Shown here piece after piece: positions 32,749 to 46,505 of a stretch of 64,000 bases of DNA (the first letter of the stretch is position 1; each line of letters starts with the position of its first letter). Made by a program: the position numbers and the translations under genes. The notes beneath the pieces were generated by a model. That model worked only from the letters and a program-made list of their open reading frames with translations, did no database searches and was not told the origin of the DNA. The stretch comes from Lantana camara. Lineage: Eukaryota > Streptophyta > Magnoliopsida > Lamiales > Verbenaceae. The stretch is from positions 54,157,501 through 54,221,500 of the forward strand of contig CM074862.1 of the NCBI GenBank assembly GCA_037501455.1, read 5' to 3'.

Positions 32749-35493
32749 AAAAAGCAGGTAAAGAAGTTCAAAATACAAAATACAATCACAACGAAGAGCA
32801 ACCAACAAGGAGAAGGCATCAAAACAACCAATTACGACAACTTAATCGAAACAACCACATAAGCCAGGGAACCATTATCACTTATTTACATCCAACATCG
32901 ATTACTCAACAAAAGTTAACACATCAAAGAATCAAAACACAGATTATCAAAATTATTTAAATTAACAATGCGTGTATGAATATGCCATGGATGTTTAGTG
33001 TACCGTTCACCAATGTTTTGGGAGTCTTCCATAGTAGTGCTCCGATTTGACACTCGATTCTTTGTTAGAAATTCTTTCAACTAACCATGCCTCAAAATTC
33101 CTGATATGTTCGATACTTGAATGACCAAACACTCTCCCATCCACGACTAGTTTTCTCTTCTTTACTATACACCAGGGTCCAAGGTTGCACTCTCAAATGT
33201 GCGCTTGATTTTAGATCCACTTAATTCATTCTCCACCACAATGTCTACTTGGCCTTGTCGGATACTCAAACTATTCTTGTGGTAGCTCGACTGCTAATTC
33301 CCAATCCTCGGATGAATTAACTTCTCTTATCCAATACCTTCGTTACTAATTCCTTATAATTTCTTTCTCGGTTCTATTGTTTCCAAGGTATGAGATACGT
33401 TACAACACAACCCCTTTTAACCTTGGGATATTCGAGTTCATGTGTGTCCGGTAATAAGAAAATAACGGCGTTGATCTTGCAATCAAGGTTTCCATCGATC
33501 ATCCTTTACCCCGTCCTGTCCATTGAATTTTCAGACTCTCTTTGAATCTGTATCTTCATCTCCCGAAGCATTTGTCCCTTCCAATATTATTCCCAAAATC
33601 CTTTACCACATTGATCTCGAAGTCCACCGGTGTTAAAGTCTCCCAATTCGTCCCTTGTTCTTGCTTTGTGGAGTCTCGTTACTTGTTAATTCTTGCATTT
33701 CCATTATTCCTTTTGAAGTGACCCGTTCGGGCACAACTGTGAATTTGATCTTTCTCAGTCGGCTCTCCCCCTTAAAATTTTCTATTCTTATCCGATGAAC
33801 TCATTCCATTGCTTCTTGGGTCCAAAATTCTCAACCTCTTCGGCTTAGCTTCCTTGGACTAGGAAATTCTAGTCATGCCACGTTTGATGATCTCACTCGC
33901 CTTCACTTTGAAGTGATTAAGTAAGGAGAGCAACTCATTTCTTTCCTTCCTATTTTCGGCCCTTTGTTTTTTTTTTTTTTTTTTCGAGCCTTGGAATTCC
34001 CACTTTCCTTTTTAATCAACCGGTGCAACCCAAAAATTCTCCTTTTTTGATTCGAATATGGCTCGGTTGAAAACAATTTGATGAGTGAGGTGAAAGAAAC
34101 TTCCTATCAAGTAAACACTTAACAATGCATGTCAGGTCAAAATGATGGTGCACGTGGCATACTTGCAACAATTAAATATGCCACACATTAAAGCAACAAA
34201 ATCAAATACGAATGCGCGCACAAACATATGTAAAGAAAAATAATAATTTGATGCGAAATATGATGCACGTGCCATGAATGTTTTGGAACCTGTCACCAAT
34301 ATAGTAAGCCGTTAGTTCGGTAGCTTTTTCTCGTTCCTCCAATCATGTGGTTACTTTGACTTGCGAATCATACCTTATCTTTCCCACGGTCTTCAAGTTT
34401 TCCATCAATCTCTTTGCATCAATCGTATCTTCTACTGTCTGGAATTGAAATTTCACGATCCCCGATTTCTTCGACATCCACTGAATTGGACTGTGCATTT
34501 CTCCCCCGAGAATCACTCTTCAACATTGCCCAAATTCTCTTACAACATTGAACCCTAAGGTAATTCTGAACCCTAATTCTCGCCATCACCATGATCAAGA
34601 CTCTCGTACTTATCTTTTATGAATTGAGATTAGTGTAATAAACTCATTTTCCGATTGCTTATACTTAGGCACATGATTTCCTCCGAAAGAGCCTTTGCCT
34701 TTCTTTACCGTTCCCATTTGTTGCTCCATATCTCCCAATTCAACCTCACAACTCGATAATTTAGCTTGGATTTCGGAAACGAACTCCTCCCTACTCGTTT
34801 CTATCTTAATCGAAATCCAAAGCACCTAAATTTAAACTCTTCTCGATCTTCACCTCCACAATCTCGATTTCTAATAGCCAGATTTAATTAGAAACCCTTC
34901 TTTGACAACTCTTGGTATCCAATTCCCACTGGATTTATTTTACCTTAACTCCTCTCCGTTCTCGGTACCTCTTCAATGGTCCGAACCTTAAACCAAAACA
35001 CCTTCAAGGTTCATTTACTTCATTCCTTAGGTTGAACAGTCCAGTTGAATCCAATTATGGCATCTTATGTAGGAGAGCCGTATATAACCATATGCGGAGT
35101 CATAACTATTTATCCCGAACAACTCTTATCTTCTCAAGTGTCTCTCTCTACCATTGCATCCCTAAAGTGAAACCTTCCAACCCTTGAACTCTAGCTCCAT
35201 ACCTCAGGAAGAGCTTACCATAGCTCGCCTTTACCGTGGAATTTGGCCGTGGTTTGATAAGATCTTCCTAACCTGTAAATCATAACTCATTTCGGAGATA
35301 TATGCATGCGATTAGTGCATGCTCATGGCACTTATTCAACACGATGGGCACGGATTCCATTTAGAATGCAACAAGTAATTCGACAAGATTAAAAAGAAAG
35401 ACAATCTCATGTTCAAGATCGATGCAATGCACACATTGACAAATTGTTCCTATGCCGTACGACTTAAACTGACTCAATCACGACATTAGAACA
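32749..35493 (-). other. Element F internal 1: long non-coding region
   Basis: About 2.7 kb with no Gag, protease, RT, RNase H or integrase motif in any frame. It is richer in C and T than the LTRs and has a pure T run (33967-33984, poly-A on the sense strand). Its best open frame is the 71-codon stretch at 34610-34825. Internal 2 is nearly identical. Confidence 0.75.
34610..34825 (-). CDS. Uncharacterised 71-codon frame, possible coding remnant
   Basis: This open frame lies about 0.7 kb after the PBS of element F. It has no ATG; it opens after a TAG and its first codon could be GTG. The product would be charged and helix-prone (REEFVSEIQAKLSSCEVELGDMEQQM), with a lysine/glycine-rich end. 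It is preserved in the second internal copy (41660-41875) with a few amino-acid changes, as expected from shared descent alone. I do not recognise it. It may be a Gag remnant or chance. Confidence 0.2.
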   Translation of the reverse strand: MLWISIKIETSREEFVSEIQAKLSSCEVELGDMEQQMGTVKKGKGSFGGNHVPKYKQSENEFITLISIHKR

Positions 35494-35509
35494 CCGGTTT
35501 TGCAACCGG
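35494..35509 (-). other. Hairpin beside PBS, element F internal 1
   Basis: CCGGTT and AACCGG form a perfect 6-bp stem; the sense-strand loop is GCAA. The copy in internal 2 is at 42544-42559. Confidence 0.6.
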
Positions 35510-35521
35510 GCTCTGATACCA
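35510..35521 (-). other. Primer-binding site, element F internal 1
   Basis: The sense strand reads TGGTATCAGAGC, 9 nt from LTR 2. Confidence 0.92.
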
Positions 35522-35530
35522 CTTAAGGGA

Positions 35531-38500
35531 TGTAGCACCACCGGAAGGCGCCACATCCCCCGCACTTTGAGCCCGATCCAGACATGAAATGGAGAGTTCA
35601 TAAATGAACCAAGCTCACAGCGAACGGGGACACACTCACTCACTAGGCTAGGCGGGAGCTAAAACTTCAAGACCAAATAAACAAATACCAAAAAGAATAA
35701 CATATGCGGAAGCAATGCTACTAAATTCATTCCAATATAATAGAACAACGGGTTCAACAAACATAATTACCTAGTCCCGCAAATTCGACATACATCATAA
35801 CATACTCATAATCATACAATGCTCATAATTAACGAATTACAATGAGGGTGTGTGACAAGACTCAACTTGACCAAAAGACTTGACAACACGACTCCCCGCC
35901 TAGCACTCCAACCTGCAAGAAAGCTGAAAACAATCCGGGTTCAGTCTATAGGAGACTGGTGGGTATAAAATGGGCATAATATAATAATACTTTGGAATTG
36001 AAACATACACATGCAAGCCCTAATCCCATAGAAGTTTGATAAGAATTTCCCAAGCGGGCAAAGCAAAGAAAACATCAATGGGATTACAACTATCATATTC
36101 ATACATAATTTAAACATAGGGTTTAAGGCCCGGCGAGTAGGCGTGCATCATCTCCAACCTGCTCTTCGTGTGTGCATATCAAAACATACTTTTCATTAAC
36201 GATCATACATATCCATTTCATAGTCATAATCATAATCAAAATCATAATCATACATACAAATTCCAACCTTCTTCCTCCGGTGGTGAACGGGCTAGCAAGA
36301 CCCGACACCTCATACATAATGGCTAGAGAGGTTCATGAGTCCTCAAAAGCCCGACTAGCGTTTTCCCGTTAAAACTCCTGACGAGATCCGTTTCGACGTT
36401 AATATTTGTTGGAACTAGTGCAAGGGATTCCCTGGTTAGCCACAATACACTAAGTTCCGGGCCCGTGAACATATCATACATGCACCTCGCCATAACATAA
36501 GGTCGGATTTCATAAAAGAAGGGCTTAACAATGGAAAATCATAGACTCCTTTGAAAGACTCTATATATATATATATATATATATAATACTTTTGGCTTAA
36601 AACATTCACATTGGATATATTGGGTCAATTCATATCTAATAGAAGAGAAACCCACCTGGTGCACCTCTTACCGAACAATACTAAAAGGAAAAGAAGACTT
36701 GAGGTAGCCTATGAACCCGACACGTCTCCGCCCTGGAGAAAACTGTACAAGAGACAATGTAGTGTACTCGTGAGACTCAAGACCCTAAGTGAACCATATA
36801 TGACGCACGATAATGCAATGAATGTGATATGATATGCATAAGAGAATATTTCATGTCGTGGAGATGCATAAAGGCACATAGTTAATCACTTCATTCTTTC
36901 TTGGAGCGTTCATAATCATTCAAGTTCATATCTCCCATGTATCATATCAAATCGATCCATAAATTCCGAACAATGATCATAACGCATATTTCAACAAGTA
37001 CACACTTCATATGAATCATAAAAGAAGGATAAAGTAGGTAATTAGGGTTAACCCTCCAAGCATCAAGGCATTCCTGCACATTAAGGAGCAATGAAGGCAT
37101 GTGAATTCATATCTTGCACATAATGCGCCAAACGAATCCATAAATTTCACAAAATGAGCATAACACACCATATAACATGTTAGGGTCATAATTGGGGTGG
37201 GAAATTATAAGGAAAACAGAAAAGAAACGTAAAAAGAACTCTGAACAAGATCTTGTAAATTCTGGTAGTTTTTGGCGCAGCAACTTTTCCATGGCAAAAC
37301 AGGGCATTAACACAGCAGCTCTTGGAGGCTTTCTTATGCCAATTCAACACATATATTATGCATGAAATGAACACTAAATTACCACAATATCATGCTATAA
37401 TATGCAGCAACAACAGCTCCAAAACAGCCACGCAAAAACTGATGCTAGGAAGGAATAAAATTAAACCATGCCATGTCTCAAATTTGCAACAGCAGAGATG
37501 CGTGAATTCAGGTCATAAAAGCTTAAGAAAACTTTGCTAACATTTAGAGAAACTCATATACTTCATGTACATGCAATTTCATACAAATGGAGCTCAGGAA
37601 GTCATCAAACCACGCACAAAATCTGACAGCAGTTCAAACCGGGAAGAGCAGATTCGCAGCAGTTTTTAAGGTTCAAGAACTCAAGTTCGCAGCCATAATG
37701 AAGCATGAATTCAGGGCAAAACAGAGCATATTCATAGAGTAACATTTATAATACATGACCAAGCCTTAGCACAAAAAATTCGAGGCAAGAATTCAATCAT
37801 TTGGACTAAAAAACGTGACAGCAGTTCAGTTCGCACATAGCATACAAATGGGCTTCATGTTTCGGTTTAGGAGCTGAAATTGGATCTAAAATCTTGGGGA
37901 AAGCATGCTAACATACTAAACAACTAATATAAATCATATATATGCAGAATGGAACGAATTGAAGCACATTAGAATGACCAACGAACCACAACAATGCAAG
38001 AGCAGCAGGTCTGTCATGGATCAGGCATAAGAACAGGTCATGTATTTCGGTTTTGGGGCTTAAAATGGATCCAAAGGCTTGCAACATGAATGCTAACATA
38101 TATAGACCAATGAGTGTACATCATATCCATGCAAATTCACATGAAAAGAAGGTCATTTGATCAAGCAAAAGCCACAAAACGTCACAACAGTTCCAAAACA
38201 GGGGAGGCAGTTTTGATTATCAAGTTTGGGTCTCTAAATCACATAATTTCAGCAAAGGTTCTTAAGAGAAAATCATCCCAACATCACATACTATCAGTTA
38301 AGAAACAAAGAGGCAAAGAAACAAGTCCATAAACTCAGTTTAAAGGCACGAACTCAGCTTCACAACCAAGCAAGGTCACAAGAGCAATTACCCCAAAAAT
38401 TCATATCAAGCTCATAACTCAAACCCTAACCAAATCTGATCCAAAATCAGAAATAAATGGATGAAAATATGTATAAAATAATAGAGAATACATAAATATT

Positions 38501-39264
38501 CATACCTTGAAGATTTGGTGAAGAAGGAAACTGATTTGAGCTCAAAATCACAAAGGTAGCCAATGTTCATCCTCTTTCTTCTCTCCCTCTCTGTCGATCT
38601 GGTGCAGCAGAAAAAGGGGCGTGTTTTGGCTCGGTTTTGCTGATAAAAAGGGGCAAGAAAGGCTTAACTCTAGTACACCAGTCATGGGTTAGAGTATGGT
38701 TAGGTTAGAGAGGTGTTAAGGGGTCCCACCATGAAGACTAGTCAACAAAAGGGTTAATCTTGCACGAGCTGTTCGTTACGGTTGGATTTCGGAGGTCTTA
38801 GTGATCTCAAAAAGGTATGAGGGTTGTTCCATTGCCTCTGAATCGTCGATATGAAGGCAACGGAGGTGACGAAATTCAAATCCGAATTCCCGAGCTCAAG
38901 ATATCAATTACGGAACCAAGGGTGCGCTAATAGCTCGTTATCCCCCGACTTGGATTCCAAAATTAAAATAAATCCGAAACACATGCAAATGAATCCGAAA
39001 ATACGAAACGAACATATAATCACATACAAGACACGTATAAATCCAACATATTAAATTTGCACGAAATTTTGATATCAATTTAAATAGAAACGAAGCACGT
39101 AAAGGTCTCTCATACACAATGTAACATTAAAAATTCATAATATTAACAAATAATATAAAGTTAAATGCGTATAATTAATTTATAAATATAAATGCATGCA
39201 TCAATTATGAAACAATGTATTGCATGAGTTCATGCAAATATATAATACAATACGTACCACAATT

Positions 39265-39324
<60 letters not shown>

Positions 39325-39481
39325 GTAAATATATTTGATATTAGTATCATTAAAATATAGTAATTAACATTTAATACATTTAAAATAAAATTAAATATGT
39401 ACATCATGTATAAATAATTATTTCTCGCAATTTAGTAAACACATGCGTCATGCTGTACTACATAAAAATTGGGGCGTTACA
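35531..39481 (-). repeat. Element F LTR 2, shared middle LTR (3951 bp)
   Basis: It has both a PBS on its left (internal 1) and a PPT on its right (internal 2), so it acts as 5' LTR of one half and 3' LTR of the other. It lacks ~19 bp near 36428 that LTR 1 and LTR 3 keep. TA runs lie at 36562-36585 and 39268-39321. Confidence 0.95.
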
Positions 39482-42400
39482 ACCTCTCCCCCTTAAAAGA
39501 ATCCGTCCTCGGATTCACTATCTGCCTGAAAACAATTAATGAAGGAACCCCGTTCCTCACAAGCAACTAGGAGAGAACCCCGTCTCTCAAATAACAATGA
39601 GAGAACCCCTTCTCTCAAAAGCAATAACGAGAGAACCCCGTTTCTCGAACAACAATGAGAGAACCCCGTCTCTCAAAAGCAACAACGGGGTGAGAGAACG
39701 GTACCCCATCTCTCAAAAGCAACAACGAGAGAACCCCGTCTTTCGAACAACAATGCGAGAACCCCGTCTCTCAAAAACAACAACGAGAGAACCCCGTCTC
39801 TCAAAAAGCAGGTAAAGAAGTTCAAAATACAAAATACAATCACAACAAAGAGCAACCAACAAGGAGAAGGCATCAAAACAACCAATTACGACAACTTAAT
39901 CGAAACAACCACATAAGCCAGGGAACCATTATCACTTATTTACATCCAACATCGATTACTCAACAAAAGTTAACACATCAAAGAATCAAAGCACAGATTA
40001 TCAAAATTATTTAAATTAACAATGCGTGTATGAATATGCCATGGATGTTTAGTGTACCGTTCACCAATGTTTTGGGAGTCTTCCATAGTAGTGTTCTGAT
40101 TTGACACTCGATTCTTTGTTAGAAATTCTTTCAACTAACCATGCCTCAAAATTCCTGATATGTTCGATACTTGAATGACCAAACACTCTCCCATCCACGA
40201 CTAGTTTTCTCTTCTTTACTATACACCAGGGTCCAAGGTTGCACTCTCAAATGTGCGCTTGATTTTAGATCCACTTAATTCATTCTCCACCACAATGTCT
40301 AACTGGTCTTCTCGGATACTCAAACTAGTCATGTGGTAGCTCGACTGCTAATTCCCAATCCTCGGATGAATTAACTTCTCTTATCCAATACCTTCGTTAC
40401 TAATTCCTTATAATTTCTTTCTCGGTTCTATTGTTTCCAAGGTATGAGATACGTTACAACACAACCCCTTTTAACCTTGGGATATTCGAGTTCATGTGTG
40501 TCCGGTAATAAGAAAGTAACGGCGTTGATCTTGCAATCAAGGTTTCCATCGATCATCCTTTACCCCGTCCTGTCCATTGAATTTTCGGACTCTCTTTGAA
40601 TCTGTATCTTCATCTCCCGAAGCATTTGTCCCTTCCAATATTATTCCCAAAATCCTTTACCACATTGATCTCGAAGTCCACCGGTGTTAAAGTCTCCCAA
40701 TTCGTCCCTTGTTCTTGCTTTGTGGAGTCTCGTTACTTGTTAATTCTTGCATTTCCATTAATCCTTTTGAAGTGACCCGTTCGGGCACAACTGTGAATTT
40801 GATCTTTCTCAGTCGGCTCTACCCCTTAAAATTTTCTATTCTTATCCGATGAACTCATTCCATTGCTTCTTGGGTCCAAAATTCTCAACCTCTTCGGCTT
40901 AGCTTCCTTGGACTAGGAAATTCTAGTCATGCCACGTTTGATGATCTCACTCGCCTTCACTTTGAAGTGATTAAGTAAGGAGAGCAACTCATTTCTTTCC
41001 TTCCTATTTTCGGCCTTTTGTTTTTTTTTTTTTTTCGAGCCTTGGAATTCCCACTTTCCTTTTTAATCAACCGGTGCAACCCAAAAATTCTCCTTTTTTG
41101 ATTCGAATATGGCTCGGTTGAAAACAATTTGATGAGTGAGGTGAAAGAAACTTCCTATCAAGTAAACACTTAATAATGCATGTCGGGTCAAAATGATGAT
41201 GCACGTGGCATACTTGCAACAATTAAATATGCCACACATTAAAGCAACAAAATCAAATAGGAATGCGCGCACAAACATAAGTAAAGAAAAATAATAATTT
41301 GATGCGAAATATGATGCACGTGCCATGAATGTTTTGGAACCTGTCACCACTATAGTAAGCTGTTAGTTCGGTAGCTTTTTCTCGTCCTCCAATCATGTGG
41401 TTACTTTGACTTGCGAATCATACCTTATCTTTCCCACGGTCTTCAAGTTTTCCATGAATCTCTTTGCATCACTCGTATCTTCTACTGTCTGGAATTGAAA
41501 TTTCACGATCCCCGATTTCTTCGACATCCACTGAATTGGACTCTGCATTTCTCCCCCGAGAATCACTCTTCAACATTGCCCAAATTCTCTTACAACATTG
41601 AACCCTAAGGTAATTCTGAACCCTAATTCTCGCCATCACCATGATCAAGACTCTCGTACTTATCTTTTATGAGTTGAGATTATTGTAATAAACTCATTTT
41701 CCGATTGCTTATACTTAGGCACATGATTTCCTCCCAAAGAGCCTTTGCCTTTCTTTACCGTTCCCATTTGTTGCTCCATATCTCCCAATTCAACCTCACA
41801 ACTCGATAATTTAGCTTGGATTTCGGAAACGAACTCCTCCCTACTCGTTTCTATCTTAATCGAAATCCAAAGCACCTAAATTTAAACTCTTCTCGATCTT
41901 CACCTCCACAATCTCGATTTCTAATTGCCAAATTTAATTAGAAACCCTTCTTTGACAACTCTTGGTATCCAATTCCCACTAGATTTATTTTACCTTAACT
42001 CCTCTCCGTTCTCGGTACCTTTTCAATGGTCCGAACCTTGAACCAAAACACCTTCAAGGTTCATTTACTTCATTCCTTAGGTTGAACAGTCCAGTTGAAT
42101 CCAATTATGGCATCTTATGTAGGAGAGCCGTATATAACCATATGCGGAGTCATAACTATTTATCCCGAACAACTCTTATCTTCTCAAGTCTCTCTCTCTA
42201 CCATTGCATCCCTAAAGTGAAACCTCCCAACCCTTGAACTCTAGCTCCATACCTCAGGAAGAGCTTACCATAGCTCGCCTTTACCGTGGAATTTGGCAGT
42301 GGTTTGATAAGATCTTCCTAACCTGTAAATCATAACTCATTTCGGAGATATATGCATGCGATTAGTGCATGCTCATGGCACTTATTCAACAAGATGGACA

Positions 42401-42580
42401 CGGATTCCATTTAGAATACAACAAGTAATTCGACAAGATTAAAAAGAAAGACAATCTCATGTTCAAGATCGATGCAATGCACACATTGACAAATTGTTCC
42501 TATGCCGTACGACTTAAACTGACTCAATCACGACATTAGAACACCGGTTTTGCAACCGGGCTCTGATACCACTTAAGGGA
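39482..42580 (-). other. Element F internal 2, non-coding, with PPT and PBS
   Basis: Second copy of the internal part: PPT 39482-39498, hairpin 39499-39516, hairpin array 39541-39802, T run 41021-41035, 71-codon frame 41660-41875, PBS-side hairpin 42544-42559 and PBS 42560-42571. One array unit carries a small insertion (GGTA near 39699). No recognisable coding domain. Confidence 0.85.
39541..39802 (-). repeat. Array of short hairpins, element F internal 2
   Basis: Nine units matching the array at 32492-32748 with scattered changes. Confidence 0.88.
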
Positions 42581-45500
42581 TGTAGCACCCCGACCGGAAG
42601 GCGCCACATCCCCCGCACTTTGAGCCCGATCCACACATGAAATGGAGAGTTCATACATGAACCAAGCTCACAGCGAACGGGGACACACTCACTCACTAGG
42701 CTAGGCGGGAGCTAAAACTTCAAGACCAAATAAACAAATACCAAAAAGAATAACGTAAGCGGAAGCAATGCTACTAAATTCATTCCAATATAATAGAACA
42801 ACGGGTTCAACAAACATAATTACCTAGTCCTGCAAATTCGACATACATCATAACATACTCATAATCATACAATGCTCATAATTAACGAATTACAATGAGG
42901 GTGTGTGACAAGACTCAACTTGACCAAAAGACTTGACAACACGACTCCCCGCCTAGCACTCCAACCTGCAAGAAAGCTGAAAACAATCCGGGTTCAGTCT
43001 ATAGGAGACTGGTAGGTATAAAATGGGCATAATATAAGAATACTTTGGAATTGAAACATACACATGCAAGCCCTAATCCCATAGAAGTTTGATAAGAATT
43101 TCCCAAGCGGGCAAAGCAAAGAAAACATCAATGGGATTACAACTATCATATTCATTCTTAATTTAAACATATGGTTTAAGGCCCGGCGAGTAGGCGTGCA
43201 TCATCTCCAACCTGCTCCTCGTGTGTGCATATCAAAACATACTTTTCATTAACGATCATACATATCCATTTCATAGTCATAATCATAATCACAATCATAA
43301 TCATACATACAAATTCTGACCTTCTTCCTCCGGTGGTGAACGGGCTAGCAAGACCCGGCACCTCATACATAATGGCTAGAGAGGTTCATGAGTCCTCAAC
43401 AACCCGACTAGCGTTTTCCCGTTAAAACTCCTGACGAGATCCGTTTCGACGTTAATATTTGTTGTAACTAGTGCAAGGGATCCCCGTCGGCCCTTGCCTC
43501 CTCGGGTAGCCACAATACACTAAGTTTCGGGCCCGTGAACATAACATACATGCACCTCGCCATAACATAAGGTCGGATTTCATAAAAGAAGGGCTTAACA
43601 ATGGAAAATCATAGACTCCTTTGAAAGACTCTATATATATATATATATATACAATACTTTTGGCTTAAAACTTTCACATTGGATATATTGGGTCAATTCA
43701 TATCTAATAGAAGAGAAACCCACCTGTTACACCTCTTACCGAACAATACTAAAAGGAGAAGAAGACTTGAGGTAGCCTATGAACCCGACACGTCTCCGCC
43801 CTGGAGAAAACTGTACAAGAGACAATGTAGTGTACTCGTGAGACTCAAGACCCTAAGTGAACCATATATGACGCACGACAATGCAATGAATGTGATATGT
43901 TATGCATAAGAGAATATTTCATGTCGTGGAGATGCATAAAGGCACATAGTTAATCACTTCATTCTTTCTTGGAGCGTTCATAATCATTCAAGTTCATATC
44001 TCCCATGTATCATATCAAATCGATCAATAAATTCCGAACAATGATCATAACGCATATTTCAACAAGTACACACTTCATATGAATCATAAAAGAAGGATAA
44101 AGTAGGTAATTAGGGTTAACCCTCCAAGCATCAAGGCATTCCTGCGCATTAAGGAGCAATGAAGGCATGTGAATTCATATCTTGCACATAATGCGCCAAA
44201 TGAATCCATAAATTTCACAAAATGAGCATAACACACCATATAACATGTTAGGGTCATAATTGGGGTGGGAAATTATAAGGAAAACGGAAAAGAAACGTAA
44301 GAAGAACTCTGAACAAGATCTTGTAAATTCTGGTAGTTTTTGGCGCAACAACTTTTCCATGGCAAAACAGGGCATTAATGCAGCAGCTCTTGGAGGCTTT
44401 CTTATGCCAATTCAACACATATATTATGCATGAAATGAACACTAAATTGCCACAATATCATGCTATAATATGCAGCAACAACAGCTCCAAAACAGCCACG
44501 CAAAAACTGATCCTAGGAAGGAATAAAATTAAACCATGCCATGTCTCAAATTTGCAACAGCAGAGATGCGTGAATTCAGGTCATAAGAGCTTAAGAACAC
44601 TTTGCTAACATTTAGAGAAACTCATATACTTCATGTACATGCAATTTCATACAAATGGAGCTCAGGAAGTCATCAAACCACGCAAAAAATCTGACAGCAG
44701 TTCAAACCGGGAAGAGCAGATTCGCAGCAGTTTTTAAGGTTCAAGAACTCAAGTTCGCAGCCATAATGAAGCATGAATTCAGGGCAAAACAGAGCATATT
44801 CATAGAGTAACATTTATAATACATGACCACGCCTTGGGGAAAGCATGCTAACATATACAATCATTTGAACTAAAAAACGTGACAGCAGTTCAGTTCGCAC
44901 ATAGCATACAAATGGGCTTCATGTTTCGGTTTAGGAGCTGAAATTGGATCTAAAATCTTGGGGAAAGCATGCTAACATACTAAACAACTAATATACATCA
45001 TATACATGCAGAATGGAACGAATTGAAGCACATTAGAATGACCAACGAACCACAACAATGCAACAGCAGCAGGTCTGTCACGGATCATGCATAAGAACAG
45101 GTCATGTATTTCGGTTTTGGGGCTTAAAATGGATCCAAAGGCTTGCAACATGAATGCTAACATGTATAGACCAATGAGTGTACATTATATCCATGCAAAT
45201 TCACATGAAAAGAAGGTCATTTGATCAAGCAAAAGCCACAAAACGTCACAAAAGTTCCAAAACAGGGGAGGCAGTTTTGATTATCAAGTTTGGGGCTCTA
45301 AATCACATAATTTCAGCAAAGGGTCTTAAGAGAAAATGATCCCAACATCACATAATATCAGTTAAGAAACAAAGAGGCAAAGAAACAAGTCCATAAACTC
45401 AGTTTAAAGCCACGAACTCAGCTTCACAACCAAGCAAGGTCACAAGAGCAATTACCCCAAAAATTCATATCAAGCTCATAACTCAAACCCTAACCAAATC

Positions 45501-46505
45501 TGATCCAAAATCAGAAATAAATGGATGAAAATATGTATAAAAGAGTAGAGAATACATAAATATTCATACCTTGAAGATTTGGTGAAGAAGGAAAGTGATT
45601 TGAGCTCAAAATCACAAAGGTAGCCAATGTTCTTCCTCTTTCTTCTCTCCCTCTCTGTCGATCTGGTGCAGCAGAAAAAGGGGGGTGTTTTGGCTCGGTT
45701 TTGCTGATAAAAAGGGGTAAGAAAGGCTTAACTCTAGTACACAAGTCATGGGTTAGAGTATGGTTAGGTTAGAGAGGTGTTAATGGGTCCCACCATGAAG
45801 ACTAGTCAACAAAAGGGTTAATCTTGCACGAGCTGTTTGTTACGGTTGGATTTCGGAGGTCTTAATGATCTCAAAAAGGTATGAGGGTTGTTCCATTGCC
45901 TCTGAATCGTCGATACGAAGGCAACGGAGGTGACGGAATTCGAATCCGAATTCCCGAGCTCAAGATATGAACTACGGAACCAAGGGTGCGCTAATTGCTC
46001 GTTAGCCCCCGACTTGGATTCCAAAATTAAAATAAATCCGAAACACATGCAAATGAATCCGAAAATACAAAACGAACATATAATCACATACAAGACGCGT
46101 ATAAATCCAACATATTAAATTTGTACGAAATTTTGATATCAATTTAAATAGAAACGAAGCACGTAAAGGTCACTCATACACAATGTAACATTAAAAATTC
46201 ATAATATTAACAAATAATATAAAGTTAAATGCGTATAATTAATTTATAAATATAAATGCATGCATCAATTATGAAACAATGTATTGCATGAGTTCATACA
46301 AATATATAATACAATACGTACCACAATTAACATATATATATATATTATGTAAATATATTTGATATTAGTATCATTAAAATATAGTAATTAACATTTAATA
46401 CATTTAAAATAAAATTAAATATGTAAATCATGTATAAATAATTATTTCGCGCAATTTAGTAAACACATACGTCATGCTGTACTACCTAAAAATTAGGGCG
46501 TTACA
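42581..46505 (-). repeat. Element F LTR 3 (3925 bp)
   Basis: 5'-most LTR on the sense strand, followed by the AAGCA duplication. TA runs are short (43632-43651, 46332-46345). A ~25-bp patch at about 44834-44858 is replaced by a copy of sequence found ~120 bp downstream. Confidence 0.95.

Larger units (their letters stand above)
28464..46505 (-). mobile_element. Element F: double non-coding Gypsy element with three LTRs
   Basis: The structure is LTR - internal - LTR - internal - LTR, spanning 18042 bp. One target duplication, AAGCA, exists only at the outer ends (28459-28463 and 46506-46510). Both internal parts (3098 and 3099 bp) have PBS, PPT, hairpin array and no recognisable gag or pol, so this is a LARD-like (large retrotransposon derivative) element. 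The middle LTR serves both halves. Unequal recombination between LTRs, or integration of a dimeric form, would give this arrangement. Confidence 0.95.

Noticed and set aside
32538..32831. 97-aa repetitive ORF across the hairpin array
   Set aside because: The repeated LRDGVLSL pattern is just the translated hairpin array; array 2 breaks the frame with a 4-5-nt insertion.
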